A DNA stretch of 6,366 nt from Bacteroidia bacterium (GTDB lineage Bacteria > Bacteroidota > Bacteroidia > JAESSM01 > NORP286), in the NCBI GenBank assembly GCA_016764115.1, contig JAESSM010000151.1, positions 5,430 through 11,795 of the forward strand, in the 5' to 3' direction. A model generated the notes under the pieces. The model saw only the letters and a program-made list of their open reading frames with translations, did no database searches and was not told the DNA's origin. Of this stretch, positions 5,788 through 6,366 are shown in pieces (within the stretch, counting starts at the first letter, position 1; the number at the start of each line of letters is the position of its first letter). A program made the translations under genes and the position numbers.

Positions 5788-6366
5788 TTATTGGATTATT
5801 ATTTTCCTAGTAATGGTTGAGTCTGTAGTTTTTAAATTCAAAATATATACACCAGCGTTCAATCCCTCAGGTAGGTCTATATGTCTTGATATTAACCCAT
5901 CCACTACTTGAATTTTCCTATTTAAAATTAACTTCCCATCCGTGTTGAATAAATCTAAAGAAATTTCTTGCCCCGATGGCGCTTCAAACTTAATATTTAT
6001 GTCCCCTTTTGAAGGGTTAGGATATACAAAAAACTCCAGGGCATGAGTTCTGTCTTCTATCCCTGAAATTGTTTGTTCCTTAATTACCCACACCGGTTGA
6101 GGTGGATAATAAATATCACCGTTATCCCAATAAATAACACGGTCTGGTGTAATTTGACCCTTTACTGAAGCATTGCTTACATTTTTATACACTTTAATTG
6201 AATTAGGTGGAGCTTGTTGTTTTGGCCCACCTCCGGGATTATCAACTCCCACAGAGCAGTAAATCACATCGTCCTTTGTATCCCAATAAAAGCCATAAAG
6301 GTTAGTATCGGTGGAGTCAGAGTGATTTGGATCTACATTGACATTAATTATTCTTGCAGGGATATT
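5788..6366 (-). CDS. Secreted protein with T9SS C-terminal sorting domain, 5'-truncated
   Basis: The frame is open from the right window edge to the TAA at 5788-5790, giving 192 residues of C-terminus. The last 80 or so residues (from FFVYPNPSKGD, about residue 112) are a Por secretion-system type A sorting tail: YPNPS motif, beta-strand pattern IKFEAPSGQEISLDLFNTDGK, then LNAGVYILNLKT and a basic-hydrophobic end RKIIIQ. Such tails direct outer-membrane export through the type IX system and are then cleaved, leaving the cargo released or surface-attached. The upstream part holds two loosely similar stretches with YWD cores at about residues 27 and 79, about 52 residues apart, and a lone Cys at 37. 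No catalytic domain is recognisable in the visible part. The GTG at 6265-6267 is internal, because coding sequence continues upstream. It is a separate unit from the HD gene downstream. The cargo function is unknown. Confidence 0.85.
   Translation of the reverse strand, partial: NIPARIINVNVDPNHSDSTDTNLYGFYWDTKDDVIYCSVGVDNPGGGPKQQAPPNSIKVYKNVSNASVKGQITPDRVIYWDNGDIYYPPQPVWVIKEQTISGIEDRTHALEFFVYPNPSKGDINIKFEAPSGQEISLDLFNTDGKLILNRKIQVVDGLISRHIDLPEGLNAGVYILNLKTTDSTITRKIIIQ

Noticed and set aside
6265..6267. GTG as the start of the sorting-tail protein
   Set aside because: The same frame continues without a stop to the window edge, with similar composition and a second YWD-type stretch, so the gene is truncated rather than starting here.

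Overview
The window is AT-rich, compactly coded DNA that most likely comes from a member of the Bacteroidota. The best evidence is the type IX secretion (Por/T9SS) C-terminal sorting tail on the gene at the right edge. Supporting signs are starts without Shine-Dalgarno sequences and one TAnnTTTG-type -7 box. I cannot name the genus from this sequence.

Left half, + strand, 1-4011: a nucleoside-catabolism cluster. It holds the 3' four fifths of phosphopentomutase (deoB), a trimeric-type purine nucleoside phosphorylase overlapping deoB by 17 nt, and, after a repeat-filled 124-nt spacer, a pyrimidine-nucleoside/thymidine phosphorylase. Two tandem paralogous small proteins of the SpoIIAA/STAS-like type follow, 5 nt after the phosphorylase and overlapping each other by 1 nt. 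The phosphorylases split purine and pyrimidine (deoxy)nucleosides into base and (deoxy)ribose-1-phosphate, and DeoB converts that to the 5-phosphate for central metabolism. The small proteins have no known role in this pathway.

Middle, 4012-4273: a non-coding spacer with nested structure. Two short hairpins come first, then a 129-bp element whose two 44-nt arms are inverted copies built from 7-8 nt GAA-centred units, then a third hairpin-like segment.

Right half, - strand, 4274-6366: a SAMHD1-like HD-domain dNTP triphosphohydrolase homologue, then a 275-nt spacer with a MITE-like inverted repeat next to its start, then the C-terminal part of a secreted T9SS-cargo protein that runs off the window.

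The enzymes are ordinary. The unexplained material is in the three spacers: an octamer-phased tandem array upstream of the pyrimidine phosphorylase, a related inverted array between the convergent gene blocks, and a mobile-looking palindrome that may carry the promoter of the HD gene. I saw no rRNA, tRNA, CRISPR array or intact transposase.
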